From positions 35,074 to 99,073 of the forward strand of contig DAOUGI010000022.1 of the NCBI GenBank assembly GCA_034429215.1: a DNA stretch of 64,000 nucleotides, written 5' to 3'. Shown in pieces: positions 56,257 to 64,000 of this stretch (its first letter is position 1; each line of letters starts with the position of its first letter). Under the pieces are notes generated by a model. The model had not been told where the DNA came from, did no database searches, and saw only the letters and a program-made list of their open reading frames with translations. The stretch is from JAFGOG01 sp034429215 (GTDB taxonomy: Bacteria > Chloroflexota > Anaerolineae > JAAYZQ01). The position numbers were made by a program, and so were the translations under genes.

Positions 56257-57510
56257 TCAAGGTAGCCACGCCCAGTCGGGCTCGGTATCGTCGAAATTGT
56301 CAAAGGTCAGGCGCACCTGATCGCGCCCATCGGTGCGCATCAGGTAAAGCTCACGCGCGTTCACCCCCACCGCATCACCGGTATAAGCCACAAACGCCAA
56401 CCAGTTGCCATCGGGCGACCAGCAGGGCGACTCGGCGCCCTGGGCCAGGCCGGTCAGCACCCGCACGCCGCTGCCATCAGCCTTCATGACATAGATCTGA
56501 TGGCTTCCTCCGCGGTCGGAAACAAAGGCTATCAGGCCGCCATCCGAGGACCAAGCCGGGGCCCAGTCCCGGCCCGGATCGTCGGTCAAGCGCTGTGGAG
56601 CGCCACTCACCAGGTCTGCGGCCCAAATATCCCAGTTCCCGTCCCGCTCGGCGACGTAGGCCAGCCGCGTCCCATCTGGCGCCCAGGTCGGCTGTCCGGC
56701 GTAGACCTCCTCGTTGGTCACCTGCATCGAGGCGATCGCGTCGGCGGTGAATATCTGATTCACTTCGGCTACCGTCGAGACATAGGCCAGGCGCGAGCCA
56801 TCCGGCGCCCAAGCCGGATCCTGTCCGGCGAACAGATCCGCAATCTCGGACGTGCCGGTCAACACTGCAACAAAGCGGATAAGGTCCTGCGGGCCATCCC
56901 CTTTGGCTACCCAGGCCAACGCTCCGTCCGATCGTTGGGCCGGTTGGCGGGCAGGGCCAGAGGCCGGCATCAGCCTGGTGAGGCCCTGGCCGTCGGTCTG
57001 GATCGTATAGATGGCATAGCCACCTTCCCGATTGCTGGCAAACACCAACTGCCCTGACAACACCACCGTCATGGCAACCGGCGCCGATACAGCGAGAGAT
57101 CCTTCGACCCCATATGCTCGAACAACCAGCTCATGGGCTCCTTCAATGGGCATTTCCCAAGCAAGCTCGATCAGCCAGGGGGTGGTCTGGGGCTGCGGGT
57201 TGGCAATGACCGCTACACTCCGGCCATCTACCTCCAGCTCGGCCCTAAGGGCTCCCGGCTTGGCCAGCACAGCGCTGACCATAATCGGTTTGGTCCCGCG
57301 ATGCAGTGCGCTGCCCAGCGGAGCGACGATTTGCAGGACCTCGCCAGCCACCGGCGGCGCCTCGCCGGCCTGCACCGGCACGGCAGCGGCCTGGTCATCC
57401 TGCTGCGCCCAGCGGATTACGACCACAGCCGCAAGGGAAAGAACACCCACGGCAGTCGCAAAAACAAGGGACCACACGATCAACCGCCAAACGTCCAGAT
57501 CCTGTCTCAC
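56257..57510 (-). CDS. membrane-anchored TolB-like propeller protein
   Basis: 417 residues from GTG at 57510: the promoter's -10 box lies at 57530-57535, so the earlier ATG is not transcribed, and GAGG sits 7 nt before this GTG. One N-terminal span (LIVWSLVFATAVGVLSLAAV), an Ig-like linker domain (PLGSALHRGTKPIMVSAVL), then five or six PD40/TolB repeats (PAWAPDGSRLAYVS, PTWAPDGTRLAYVAERDGNW, PAWSSDGGLIAFVS, PCWSPDGNWLAFVA) forming an extracytoplasmic beta-propeller. A sister of the lipoprotein at 30.0 kb. It lies 15 nt upstream of the zinc-ribbon gene, likely one operon. Confidence 0.83.
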   Translation of the reverse strand: MRQDLDVWRLIVWSLVFATAVGVLSLAAVVVIRWAQQDDQAAAVPVQAGEAPPVAGEVLQIVAPLGSALHRGTKPIMVSAVLAKPGALRAELEVDGRSVAVIANPQPQTTPWLIELAWEMPIEGAHELVVRAYGVEGSLAVSAPVAMTVVLSGQLVFASNREGGYAIYTIQTDGQGLTRLMPASGPARQPAQRSDGALAWVAKGDGPQDLIRFVAVLTGTSEIADLFAGQDPAWAPDGSRLAYVSTVAEVNQIFTADAIASMQVTNEEVYAGQPTWAPDGTRLAYVAERDGNWDIWAADLVSGAPQRLTDDPGRDWAPAWSSDGGLIAFVSDRGGSHQIYVMKADGSGVRVLTGLAQGAESPCWSPDGNWLAFVAYTGDAVGVNARELYLMRTDGRDQVRLTFDNFDDTEPDWAWLP

Positions 57511-57529
57511 GATCGAACCTCGTGGCCCC

Positions 57530-57558
57530 ATGATAACACAATCACGCGCTTTTGACAA
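57530..57558 (-). promoter_or_regulatory. promoter of the TolB-like/zinc-ribbon pair
   Basis: TTGTCA (57553-57558) and TATCAT (57530-57535) on the minus strand, 17-bp spacer. Confidence 0.55.
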
Positions 57559-57572
57559 ACCGGTTATAAAAG

Positions 57573-57607
57573 GCTTTGCGGAGGGAAGCCGGTCCCCTCC
57601 GCAAAGC
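57573..57607 (-). terminator. terminator of the duplicated-domain protein gene
   Basis: GCTTTGCGGAGGG pairs perfectly with CCCTCCGCAAAGC (13 bp, 9-nt loop), followed on the minus strand by CTTTTATAA. Confidence 0.8.
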
Positions 57608-57637
57608 AACGAGCCTTTCCAACAGCAGGCTTGGCTG

Positions 57638-59188
57638 TTACTTCTGATACCCTGTCAGGGTGATGCCATCCAGGTTGACGTCCAGCTCTCGCCTGGCCGT
57701 GCCCCACTTTTTCCAGGCCCGGATAAAGATGGTGGCCTGGCTCGATGGCGCTTCAAAGGCAGCCTCGTACCCTTCCATGCTGCCGGGGTCCAACCGGTCA
57801 TAGACCGTGTCCCAGGGGATCTCGACCCAGTTGGTCACCGCCGTCCAGTCGGTGCCGCCATTTGGATCATACCCCCACTGCACACGATAGTTGTAACCTT
57901 GCTGGTCAGGGTCAAAGCCCCGGACCCGCAGCATCCCGTAGAGCGATAGCTTGTAGGTCGCCCCTGGAGTCAGCCCGGTCACCGTCTGGTAGATGCCGGA
58001 ATAACGGTCAGGATCCGACGCGCCCCGGCAGAAGGTGTTGATCTCCAACAACTGCGAGTGGGTCCCGTCATAGATCACCGGCGTCCAGGTCTCATCGTAG
58101 TAGCCGTAGGTCGCCTGCCCGCCGTTGTTGAACCAGCCCCACTCATCGCCCACATCGCCGGGAGCTGAAACGGAGTGGAACCCGCCCTCAAAGTCGCCGT
58201 TCTTCAAGAACTGCCCGGCATTGCCCACCACGACGCTGACCTTGTGCGCCGCAGTGGCGCCAGCCGCGTCAGTAGCCACCGCCTTTAAGGTATGAGATCC
58301 ACTGGTCGCGGGTGTCCAGACGAACTTGTGGGTCAGGCTCAGCATTCCCACGTCATAGCCGGCGCTGCCCACCAGCTCACTGCCATCGTAGAACTCGAGC
58401 TTGGTGACGCCTACGTTGTTGCTGGCATTCACGGCGATCGTGTAGCTCCAGCCAGCGACGGGGAACGCAGGCGCAGCAAAACTGACACCAGGCTTGGCCT
58501 TGTCCACGGGCGCGACCTTGCCCGACGGTGTGGCCCCCTTCAGGCTGATGGCATCCAGATTGACGTCCAGCTCACGCCTCGCTGTGCCCCACTTTTTCCA
58601 GACGCGGATAAAGAGGGTCAGGCGGGAGCCGGTAGCCTCGATCGTAGTCGAGTAGAAATCCATCGAACCGGGCTCCAGGCGGGGGTATACTGTGTCCCAC
58701 GGCAGTTCTACCCAGTTGGTCACGGCCGTCCAATCGGCGCCGCCGCCGTAATCCACCCCGTACTGTACCCGGTAGCTATAGTTGTCGCGATCTGGATCAT
58801 CAGCCAGAGCGCGCAACATGCCATACATCGACAGCTCATAGATCTCACCCGGCGTCACCGCCACCGTTTGGTAGATGCCGGAGTAGCGGTCCGCATCAGA
58901 CGCGCCCCGGCAGAAGGTATTGATCTCGAGCAACTGGGAATGCTGTCCATCATAGATCACCGGCGCCCAGGTTTCGTCATAGTAGCCATAGGTCGCCTGG
59001 CCACCGTTGTTGAACCAGTTCCAGCCATTTCCCACATAGCCGGCCGATCCTTGATAGAAGCCGGACTCAAAATCACCATTGGTAAGCCGCTCTGTTGATC
59101 CGCCGGCAAACTGAACTCCAGGAACAACAAGCAGCGTGCCCAACAGGGTCAGAAGCAGCGCACCAACCAATACCCGCTTCTTACTCAT
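57638..59188 (-). CDS. secreted protein with duplicated beta-sandwich domain
   Basis: 516 residues; GGAGG upstream; signal peptide KKRVLVGALLLTLLGTLLVV. Two ~190-residue copies (each from LTNGDFESGF / LKNGDFEGGF through GQATYGYYDETW, LLEINTFCRGASD, DRYSGIYQTV, to KKWGTARRELDVNLD) flank one Ig-like domain (FAAPAFPVAGWSYTIAVNAS). The two copies are about three-quarters identical, so the duplication is recent. The same domain occurs once in the surface protein at 40.6 kb. The fold resembles carbohydrate-binding jelly rolls. Ligand unknown. Confidence 0.75.
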   Translation of the reverse strand: MSKKRVLVGALLLTLLGTLLVVPGVQFAGGSTERLTNGDFESGFYQGSAGYVGNGWNWFNNGGQATYGYYDETWAPVIYDGQHSQLLEINTFCRGASDADRYSGIYQTVAVTPGEIYELSMYGMLRALADDPDRDNYSYRVQYGVDYGGGADWTAVTNWVELPWDTVYPRLEPGSMDFYSTTIEATGSRLTLFIRVWKKWGTARRELDVNLDAISLKGATPSGKVAPVDKAKPGVSFAAPAFPVAGWSYTIAVNASNNVGVTKLEFYDGSELVGSAGYDVGMLSLTHKFVWTPATSGSHTLKAVATDAAGATAAHKVSVVVGNAGQFLKNGDFEGGFHSVSAPGDVGDEWGWFNNGGQATYGYYDETWTPVIYDGTHSQLLEINTFCRGASDPDRYSGIYQTVTGLTPGATYKLSLYGMLRVRGFDPDQQGYNYRVQWGYDPNGGTDWTAVTNWVEIPWDTVYDRLDPGSMEGYEAAFEAPSSQATIFIRAWKKWGTARRELDVNLDGITLTGYQK

Positions 59189-59403
59189 CTCCTTGACCTC
59201 CTACTGGAACCGGGTGCATCGACCATCGATTGCACCCCTTCAATCAACAACAGGGGGATGGCTGGGGACAGCCAGCCCGCCCGTCGTTGCCGACACGGTC
59301 TGTCCTGTCCGCAGGCATCCCCCCTTTCCTACAACCTACATGTAGGGGCGACCAGATTCCCTGGAAATCGTGGGGCCACCCCCGTTTAGTCATTCAGCTC
59401 CAA

Positions 59404-59859
59404 CTAGCCCTTCGGCAGCTCCGAGGTGCAATGGGCGCAGCGCGTCGCCTTGATCGGAATGCTCGACAGGCAGTAGGGACAATCCTTGGTATTCGGCGCC
59501 GGAGCCGGCTCTTCCGATTTCTTTCTCATCCGGTTGATGGTGCGGACCAGCAGAAAGATCACGAACGCTATGATCAAGAAGCTGATCAGCGTGTTGATAA
59601 ACACGCCGAAATTCATCGTCACCGCTCCGGCTGCTTTGGCATCGGACAGCGCGGCATAAGGTCCGGCCGGGTCGCCGCCCTTGAGCACGGCGAATATGTT
59701 GGCAAAATCGACGCCGCCCAGCAACAGCCCAATCGGCGGCATGATAACGTCCTCGACCAGCGACTTGACAATGGCCCCAAATGCAGCGCCGATGACGACG
59801 GCGACCGCCAGGTCAATGACGTTACCGCGCAAGATAAAATCCTTGAACTCTTTCCACAT
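59404..59859 (-). CDS. mscL: large-conductance mechanosensitive channel with zinc-ribbon tail
   Basis: 151 residues. MscL relieves osmotic downshock. The N terminus KEFKDFILRGNVIDLAVAVV, pore helix AAFGAIVKSLVEDVIMPPIG and second span ISFLIIAFVIFLLVRTIN are standard. The cytoplasmic end, usually a helical bundle of charged residues, is replaced by a CPYCLSSIPIKATRCAHC zinc ribbon, a variant seen in several phyla. Single gene between two minus-strand genes. A 215-bp spacer upstream (59189-59403) contains only a weak hairpin. Confidence 0.95.
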   Translation of the reverse strand: MWKEFKDFILRGNVIDLAVAVVIGAAFGAIVKSLVEDVIMPPIGLLLGGVDFANIFAVLKGGDPAGPYAALSDAKAAGAVTMNFGVFINTLISFLIIAFVIFLLVRTINRMRKKSEEPAPAPNTKDCPYCLSSIPIKATRCAHCTSELPKG

Positions 59860-59902
59860 TCTTGACTCTCCTTGATATGAATTTTGTCAAAGGTCGGTCC
59901 GG

Positions 59903-60550
59903 CTAGGCGTGCCGGCCGCCCTTGAGTTGATTCTGCAACGTCTCCAAAGCGGACCAATCACCCTCAGCCGCCAGCCTGGCCTGCTCGGCCCAGGTAGTAG
60001 GATCGGCCAGCCGCAGGTTGGCTGCTCGGAGGATCTCCTGTACGCGCCCCAGGTCCGCTTCGGCCAATTGGGCAAAGGTAGTGATGCCTGCTGCCTTGAG
60101 CAAGCCGGCTATCTTGGGGCCAATTCCCTCGATGATCTCCAGATCGTCGGGCTTGGGCAGGACAACCTCAGCAGCCCGGGCTACCACCTCAGGCACCTGT
60201 ACATCGGGCAGCTCAACTTCCGGCAGCTCCACCTCAGGCACCTTCACTTCGGGCACCTCCACTTCATGCAGCTCCACCTCGGGCAGCTTTACTTCGGGGG
60301 CCTTGACTTCGGGCACATGGACGGGATCAACCCGCTTGGATTCGATCGCCGGCAGCCCCTTTTCCTCTCCCCGGCGGCTCCACCATAACCACCACAAGAG
60401 TGCGGCGAATAGCAGGACAACGATGATCAACAACCACACCCACCACGGTGTCCCCGCCGATTCCTCGGTTCCCTGCATTGGGCCGGAAAACCCACACAGG
60501 GCAAGGCCGACCAAGAGCAAGCCGACCACAGCGGCCAATTTTTGGGACAT
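59903..60550 (-). CDS. membrane protein with VPEV repeats and helix-hairpin-helix domain
   Basis: 215 residues. Signal-like first helix (KLAAVVGLLLVGLALCGFSG) and a second span (WWVWLLIIVVLLFAALLWWLWW). About ten pentapeptide repeats of the form (V/L)PE(V)(K/E) run over residues ~80-125. The C-terminal domain begins DDLEIIEGIGPKIAGLLKAA, a helix-hairpin-helix similar to that of DUF4332/LapA-associated proteins. HhH domains bind DNA non-specifically; here, tethered to the membrane, its job is unknown. It has its own promoter. Confidence 0.75.
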   Translation of the reverse strand: MSQKLAAVVGLLLVGLALCGFSGPMQGTEESAGTPWWVWLLIIVVLLFAALLWWLWWSRRGEEKGLPAIESKRVDPVHVPEVKAPEVKLPEVELHEVEVPEVKVPEVELPEVELPDVQVPEVVARAAEVVLPKPDDLEIIEGIGPKIAGLLKAAGITTFAQLAEADLGRVQEILRAANLRLADPTTWAEQARLAAEGDWSALETLQNQLKGGRHA

Positions 60551-60627
60551 TTCGCTTTACCTCCTCGACTAGAGAGATTTCGGTGATCTGGCCCAACCCT
60601 GTAGGCCATGTCAGAAAGCACAGTTAT

Positions 60628-60656
60628 AGTATAGCACAAAATGCCAATTTTGACAA
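60628..60656 (-). promoter_or_regulatory. promoter of the HhH membrane protein
   Basis: TTGTCA (60651-60656) and TATACT (60628-60633) on the minus strand, 17-bp spacer. Confidence 0.65.
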
Positions 60657-60691
60657 GTGCCCAAAAAACAGTTGAAAGCTTTGCGCCGGCC

Positions 60692-62017
60692 CTAAATGCC
60701 GGATTCAGCCACGAACTGATCCAGGTCGCCCAGAGCACGGTGCGCCAAGGCAGCATACCGCTCCCGTTTGTGTCGTACCGGAGGGGCAAGCGCCGGCAGC
60801 AGCCCAAAGTTGGCCTTCATCGGCTGAAAGTCGCCGGCGCAAGGACTGCTGACATAGTGGCACAGCGCGCCGATCATCGTCGTCGAGGGAAATGAAACAG
60901 GCGGCTGCCCCGTCGCCAGCCGGGCGGCATTCAGCCCGGCGACGTATCCGCTCGCCGCCGAGCCGATATAGCCCTCTGTGCCCGTGATCTGCCCGGCAAA
61001 GAACAGATCTTCCTGCCCGCGGAACTGCATCGTTGGGTAAAGCAACGACGGCGAGTTGATGAACGTGTTACGATGCATCTGGCCAAAGCGGGCAAACTCG
61101 GCCTGTTCAAGGCCGGGGATTAGCCGCAAGACCCGCTCCTGCTCACTCCACTTCAGGTTCGTCTGAAAGCCGACCAGGTTGTAGAGCGTCGCGGCCTGGT
61201 TGTCCTGCCGCAGCTGGACCACGGCATAAGGCCGCTGGCCCGTCCGTGGATCGGTCAGCCCAACCGGCTTGAGCGGACCGAACGCCAGCGCCTGCAGCCC
61301 GCGCCGAGCCAGCACCTCAACCGGCAGGCACGCCTCAAAGAAACGAGCGTCTTGCTCGAAATTGCGCAGGGGGATTGTTTCAGCGCCTACCAAAGCCTCA
61401 CAGAAACGCTCGTACTCGACCTGGCTCATCGGGCAGTTCAAATAATCACCCTCTTCACCGCCCCGGTCGTAGCGGCTGGCCCGAAAAGCCACCGCCATGT
61501 TCACCGATTCGACCGTAACGATCGGCGCCATCGCATCGTAGAAGTAGAGGTGATCGGAACCGGTCAGCGCAGTCAGCTCGCCGACCAACGCCGGCGAGGT
61601 GAGCGGACCGGTCGCAATGATCACCGGATACCCTCCAGGCCGGGCGATCGTCGTCACCTCCTCGTGACGCACTGTGATGCGGGGGTGAGTCCCGATCCGG
61701 TCCGTGACCAGCCGGGCAAATGCCTCGCGGTCGACGGCCAGGGCACCGCCCGCCGGAACGCCCGTCGCGTCGGCGGCAGCCATGATTAGAGAACCAAGCC
61801 GCCGCAGCTCCTGCTTTAGCAGGCCCGGCGCCCTATCGACCAGATTGGAACCCAGGGAATTGGAGCAGACCAACTCGGCCAGCCAGGGCGAGATGTGGGC
61901 CGGCGTCATTTGCTGCGGGCGCATCTCGTACAGCGTCACTTCCAAGCCGCGCTGGGCCGCCTGCCAGGCCGCCTCGCTGCCCGCCAAGCCGCCGCCAATC
62001 ACAGCCAGGTCAGACAT
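60692..62017 (-). CDS. trmFO: tRNA m5U54 methyltransferase, folate-dependent
   Basis: 441 residues. It makes ribothymidine at U54 of tRNA with methylenetetrahydrofolate and FADH2. FAD-binding DLAVIGGGLAGSEAAWQAAQ at the N terminus, EMRPQQMTPAH, CSNSLGSNLVDRAPGLLKQE, LPVEVLARRGLQALAFGPLK and GQITGTEGYIGSAASGYVAG near the C terminus are diagnostic of TrmFO. Length is normal. It lies 8 nt after the response regulator on the same strand. Confidence 0.95.
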   Translation of the reverse strand: MSDLAVIGGGLAGSEAAWQAAQRGLEVTLYEMRPQQMTPAHISPWLAELVCSNSLGSNLVDRAPGLLKQELRRLGSLIMAAADATGVPAGGALAVDREAFARLVTDRIGTHPRITVRHEEVTTIARPGGYPVIIATGPLTSPALVGELTALTGSDHLYFYDAMAPIVTVESVNMAVAFRASRYDRGGEEGDYLNCPMSQVEYERFCEALVGAETIPLRNFEQDARFFEACLPVEVLARRGLQALAFGPLKPVGLTDPRTGQRPYAVVQLRQDNQAATLYNLVGFQTNLKWSEQERVLRLIPGLEQAEFARFGQMHRNTFINSPSLLYPTMQFRGQEDLFFAGQITGTEGYIGSAASGYVAGLNAARLATGQPPVSFPSTTMIGALCHYVSSPCAGDFQPMKANFGLLPALAPPVRHKRERYAALAHRALGDLDQFVAESGI

Positions 62018-62025
62018 AACTTATG

Positions 62026-62400
62026 TCACTTGGCTCTGGACAAGAGATGGCCCACCGTCGAAAGCATATCGTCCATGTCAAAAGGCTTGCTGAAGTAGCG
62101 GGCCACGCCAAGACCTTCCGCCTTCTGCCCCACTTCCTCCGAGCCGTAAGCCGTCATCAGGATGATCGACGTGTGCGGGTCCAGGTAGCGAACTCCCCGA
62201 ATCAGGTCCAGGCCGCTAAAGCCGGGCATGCGATAATCGGCGATAATCAGATCGTACGCATTGACTGCCAGGCGACTCAGGCCTTCCTCCCCAGAATAGG
62301 CTGTGTCCACACACCCATCGGGAAACTGGAGCAACAGAGCCTGTTTGAGAAAGTAGACCAGGTTTTCTTCATCATCGACGATCAGAATCCGTGCCGTCAT
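62026..62400 (-). CDS. single-domain response regulator (CheY-like)
   Basis: 124 residues from ATG at 62400, with GAGGAGG upstream. Receiver domain: acidic pair ILIVDDEENLVYFL, phospho-acceptor Asp in DLIIADYRMPGFSGLDLI, Thr in IILMTAYGSEE, Lys in YFSKPFDMDDML. No output domain, so it acts by protein contact. No histidine kinase in the window. First gene of the operon with trmFO. Confidence 0.9.
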   Translation of the reverse strand: MTARILIVDDEENLVYFLKQALLLQFPDGCVDTAYSGEEGLSRLAVNAYDLIIADYRMPGFSGLDLIRGVRYLDPHTSIILMTAYGSEEVGQKAEGLGVARYFSKPFDMDDMLSTVGHLLSRAK

Positions 62401-62419
62401 GTCCGCCTCCTCGTTCCAG

Positions 62420-62449
62420 ATTATACTACAGTATGACGGATTTTCACAA
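62420..62449 (-). promoter_or_regulatory. promoter of the response regulator-trmFO operon
   Basis: TTGTGA (62444-62449) and TATAAT (62420-62425) on the minus strand, 18-bp spacer. Its -35 box overlaps the -35 box of the divergent deoA/pdp promoter. Confidence 0.5.
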
Positions 62450-62471
62450 TTCGCCACTCTGTGCTATTATC
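62443..62471 (+). promoter_or_regulatory. promoter of the pyrimidine-nucleoside phosphorylase gene
   Basis: TTCACA (62443-62448), 17-bp spacer, TATTAT (62466-62471). It rules out an in-frame start at 62461, inside the -10 region. Confidence 0.5.
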
Positions 62472-62499
62472 TTTCCAATTACTGCAGACGGAGAGCTTT

Positions 62500-63807
62500 A
62501 TGCGAGCTGTCGACATCATCGTCCGCAAGCGGGACGGCATGGTCCTGAGCGCGGAAGAAATAGAGTTTCTGATTCAAGGGTTTAATCAGGGCACAATCCC
62601 CGATTACCAGATATCCGCCTGGTTAATGGCAGTCGTGTGGCGCGGCATGCAGCGCCAGGAGACCGTCGACCTGACGATGGCCATCGTTCGCTCAGGCCAG
62701 CAACTGGATCTCCAGGATGTGGCGCCCTTTGTCGTCGATAAGCATTCGACTGGTGGCGTAGGCGACAAGACCACCCTGGTCGTCGCCCCGCTGGCCGCCG
62801 CAGCCGGCCTGAAGGTAGGCAAGATATCGGGCCGCGGATTGGGCTTTACCGGAGGCACCCTCGACAAACTGGAAGCAATTCCAGGCTTTCGGGTAAACCT
62901 GACCGTGGATGAGTTTAGAGCCCAGCTACAGTCGATCGGCCTGGTAGTGGTCGCCCAGTCCATGGAGCTGGCCCCGGCCGACGGCAAACTGTACGCTCTG
63001 CGCGACGCAACTGGCACCGTGAACAGCCCGCCCTTGATAGCAAGCTCGGTCATGAGCAAAAAGATCGCCAGCGGCGCCAACGGCATCGTGCTCGACGTCA
63101 AAGCCGGTCGAGGCGCTTTTATGGAGACCAGGGAGAATGCAGCGCAACTGGCCACATTGATGATCGAGATCGGCGAGAACCTGGGCCGCAAGGTCCGAGC
63201 GATCATCGCCGACATGAGCCAGCCATTGGGCTGCGCGGTGGGCAACGCACTCGAGTTGGTCGAGGCGATCGATACGCTGCGCGGCCGCGGGCCAGAGGAT
63301 TTTCGGCGGCACTGCCTGGCCCTCACCGCCCAAATGCTCTTGTTGTCCAGCCAGGCTGCGGACGAAACGGAAGCGATCGGCCGGTTGGAGCAGCTGCTGG
63401 ACGGCGGGCAGGCGTTAGCCAAATTCTACGAATGGGTCGCGGCCCAGGGAGGCGATTTGTCGGCGATCGACAATCCTGCCAGCCTGCCGCGCGCCAAATT
63501 GGTCCACGAGCTAAGGGCGCCCCGTTCCGGCTACATAGCTGCCCTAGATCCGCGCGAGATCGGCCTCGCCTCCATGCTCCTGGGCGGTGGGCGATCAAAG
63601 AAGGGCGACCAGATCGACCACAGCGTAGGAATTGTGCTCCAGGTCAAGGTTGGAGATTATGTCAATAACGGTCAGCCGTTATTGACCATTCACGCCAATG
63701 ACGAAGGAAAACTGGCCAGCGTTCAGCAGCGCTTGCCGGCCGCCTACGAATGGAGCGAACAGCCGGTCAGCCCGCCGCCGCTGATCTACCAGGTTCTTCC
63801 TGACTAA
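62500..63807 (+). CDS. pyrimidine-nucleoside (thymidine) phosphorylase
   Basis: 435 residues from ATG at 62500 with GGAG upstream. It cleaves thymidine/uridine with phosphate to base and (deoxy)ribose 1-phosphate. Seen: VDIIVRKRDGMVLSAEEIEF, DKHSTGGVGDKTTLVVAPLA (the family signature K-H-S-T-G-G-V-G-D), MSKKIASGANGIVLDVKAGR and the C-terminal barrel-sandwich hybrid SVGIVLQVKVGDYVNNGQPL. Length and motifs fit DeoA or Pdp equally; I cannot separate the two specificities. Confidence 0.92.
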   Translation: MRAVDIIVRKRDGMVLSAEEIEFLIQGFNQGTIPDYQISAWLMAVVWRGMQRQETVDLTMAIVRSGQQLDLQDVAPFVVDKHSTGGVGDKTTLVVAPLAAAAGLKVGKISGRGLGFTGGTLDKLEAIPGFRVNLTVDEFRAQLQSIGLVVVAQSMELAPADGKLYALRDATGTVNSPPLIASSVMSKKIASGANGIVLDVKAGRGAFMETRENAAQLATLMIEIGENLGRKVRAIIADMSQPLGCAVGNALELVEAIDTLRGRGPEDFRRHCLALTAQMLLLSSQAADETEAIGRLEQLLDGGQALAKFYEWVAAQGGDLSAIDNPASLPRAKLVHELRAPRSGYIAALDPREIGLASMLLGGGRSKKGDQIDHSVGIVLQVKVGDYVNNGQPLLTIHANDEGKLASVQQRLPAAYEWSEQPVSPPPLIYQVLPD

Positions 63808-63832
63808 CAAGCCTGCTTACATATAACATCGC

Positions 63833-63853
63833 CAGGGCAGCGAATGTGCCCTG
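63833..63853. terminator. hairpin between converging genes
   Basis: CAGGGCA pairs with TGCCCTG (7 bp) between the nucleoside phosphorylase and the partial dehydrogenase. Confidence 0.4.
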
Positions 63854-63868
63854 ACCCCGTCCCTGCTT

Positions 63869-64000
63869 TCAGGAAACCTGGATCACCGCCCGCAGCACGC
63901 CGTCCTCGTAGCCGGCAACCAGCTCAAAGGCCTCGCCGATGCGCTCCAAGGGGAACAGGTGAGTGGCCAGCGGCTTGACGTCCACCATGCCGGTCTGCAC
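63869..64000 (-). CDS. zinc-type (MDR) alcohol dehydrogenase, C-terminal fragment
   Basis: The last 43 codons of a gene that begins beyond the right edge: VDVKPLATHLFPLERIGEAF followed by ELVAGYEDGVLRAVIQVS. The pattern LATHxFPLxxIxEAFE is typical of the C terminus of medium-chain alcohol/polyol dehydrogenases (threonine dehydrogenase/sorbitol dehydrogenase type). Substrate cannot be told from this part. Confidence 0.7.
   Translation of the reverse strand: MQTGMVDVKPLATHLFPLERIGEAFELVAGYEDGVLRAVIQVS

Noticed and set aside
1..64000. tRNA, rRNA, transposase, integrase or phage genes
   Set aside because: I looked for tRNA-like cloverleaf ends, IS-type transposase motifs and phage proteins on both strands and recognised none. 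A tRNAscan or ISfinder search would be decisive.

Overview
The window is a stretch of bacterial chromosome of about 64 kb, GC-rich and densely coding. Gene content and style point to Chloroflexota (Anaerolineae/Caldilineae-like). The indicators are lipoproteins with Thr/Pro linkers (TPTATP type), secreted proteins ending in a YLPLVxR-like tail, TolB/WD40-like lipoproteins, DUF58-transglutaminase and YfhO membrane proteins, a VIT-type transporter and ADP-forming acyl-CoA synthetase. That placement is inference, because there is no rRNA in the window. Promoters mostly follow a TTGACA-17-TATAAT pattern, and I used them to correct many gene starts. I see no rRNA, tRNA, CRISPR array, transposase or prophage.

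Layout. 0.3-4.1 kb: Fe-S domain protein, DUF4139-like protein, Memo-family protein. 4.3-10 kb: MFS exporter, then a minus-strand operon of ADP-forming acyl-CoA synthetase, DRTGG/BioD-like protein and enolase. 10-13.6 kb: Rrf2 regulator with cysE, cysK and nifS (cysteine synthesis and sulfur mobilisation). 13.6-22.4 kb: ArsA-like ATPase, amidase, mnmA, GNAT, Ntn-hydrolase, heteromeric ABC exporter, HAD phosphatase. 22.8-35.8 kb: secreted hydrolase lipoprotein, VIT transporter, ferredoxin-type aldo/keto reductase, large secreted proteins, a GH44 glycosidase, two tiny membrane proteins with in-frame UGA, membrane alpha/beta hydrolase. 35.9-45.6 kb: peptide-type ABC importer, a UGA-containing metallophosphatase-like lipoprotein, FGGY kinase with a RuBisCO-like protein, MazG-type protein. 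45.6-52 kb: YfhO protein, MerR regulator, a redox operon with two UGA-containing genes, patatin, S1-domain protein. 52-64 kb: DUF58/transglutaminase pair, zinc-ribbon protein, TolB-like protein, repeat protein, mscL, HhH protein, trmFO, response regulator, pyrimidine-nucleoside phosphorylase, and a partial MDR dehydrogenase at the right edge.

The main discovery is a set of five genes interrupted by a single in-frame UGA that is best read as selenocysteine. Each UGA is followed, 19-27 nt downstream, by a hairpin whose apical loop has G as its first or second base, as expected of a bacterial SECIS. The five are: a membrane-anchored thioredoxin-like protein with UxxC in place of CxxC; a 54-residue membrane protein with UxxxxC; a 5'-nucleotidase/metallophosphatase-like lipoprotein with CGU in its N-terminal motif; and two tandem, apparently paralogous, 61- and 70-residue membrane proteins with Sec at the same place. 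Conventional gene calling would miss or truncate all five. The Sec machinery (selA, selB, selC, selD) is not in the window and must be sought elsewhere in the genome.

Other items of note are a palindrome of CsoR/CstR type centred between two face-to-face promoters that control the redox operon, a RuBisCO-like protein with an intact metal-binding lysine paired with an FGGY sugar kinase, likely leaderless genes, and several families of small dispersed inverted repeats.
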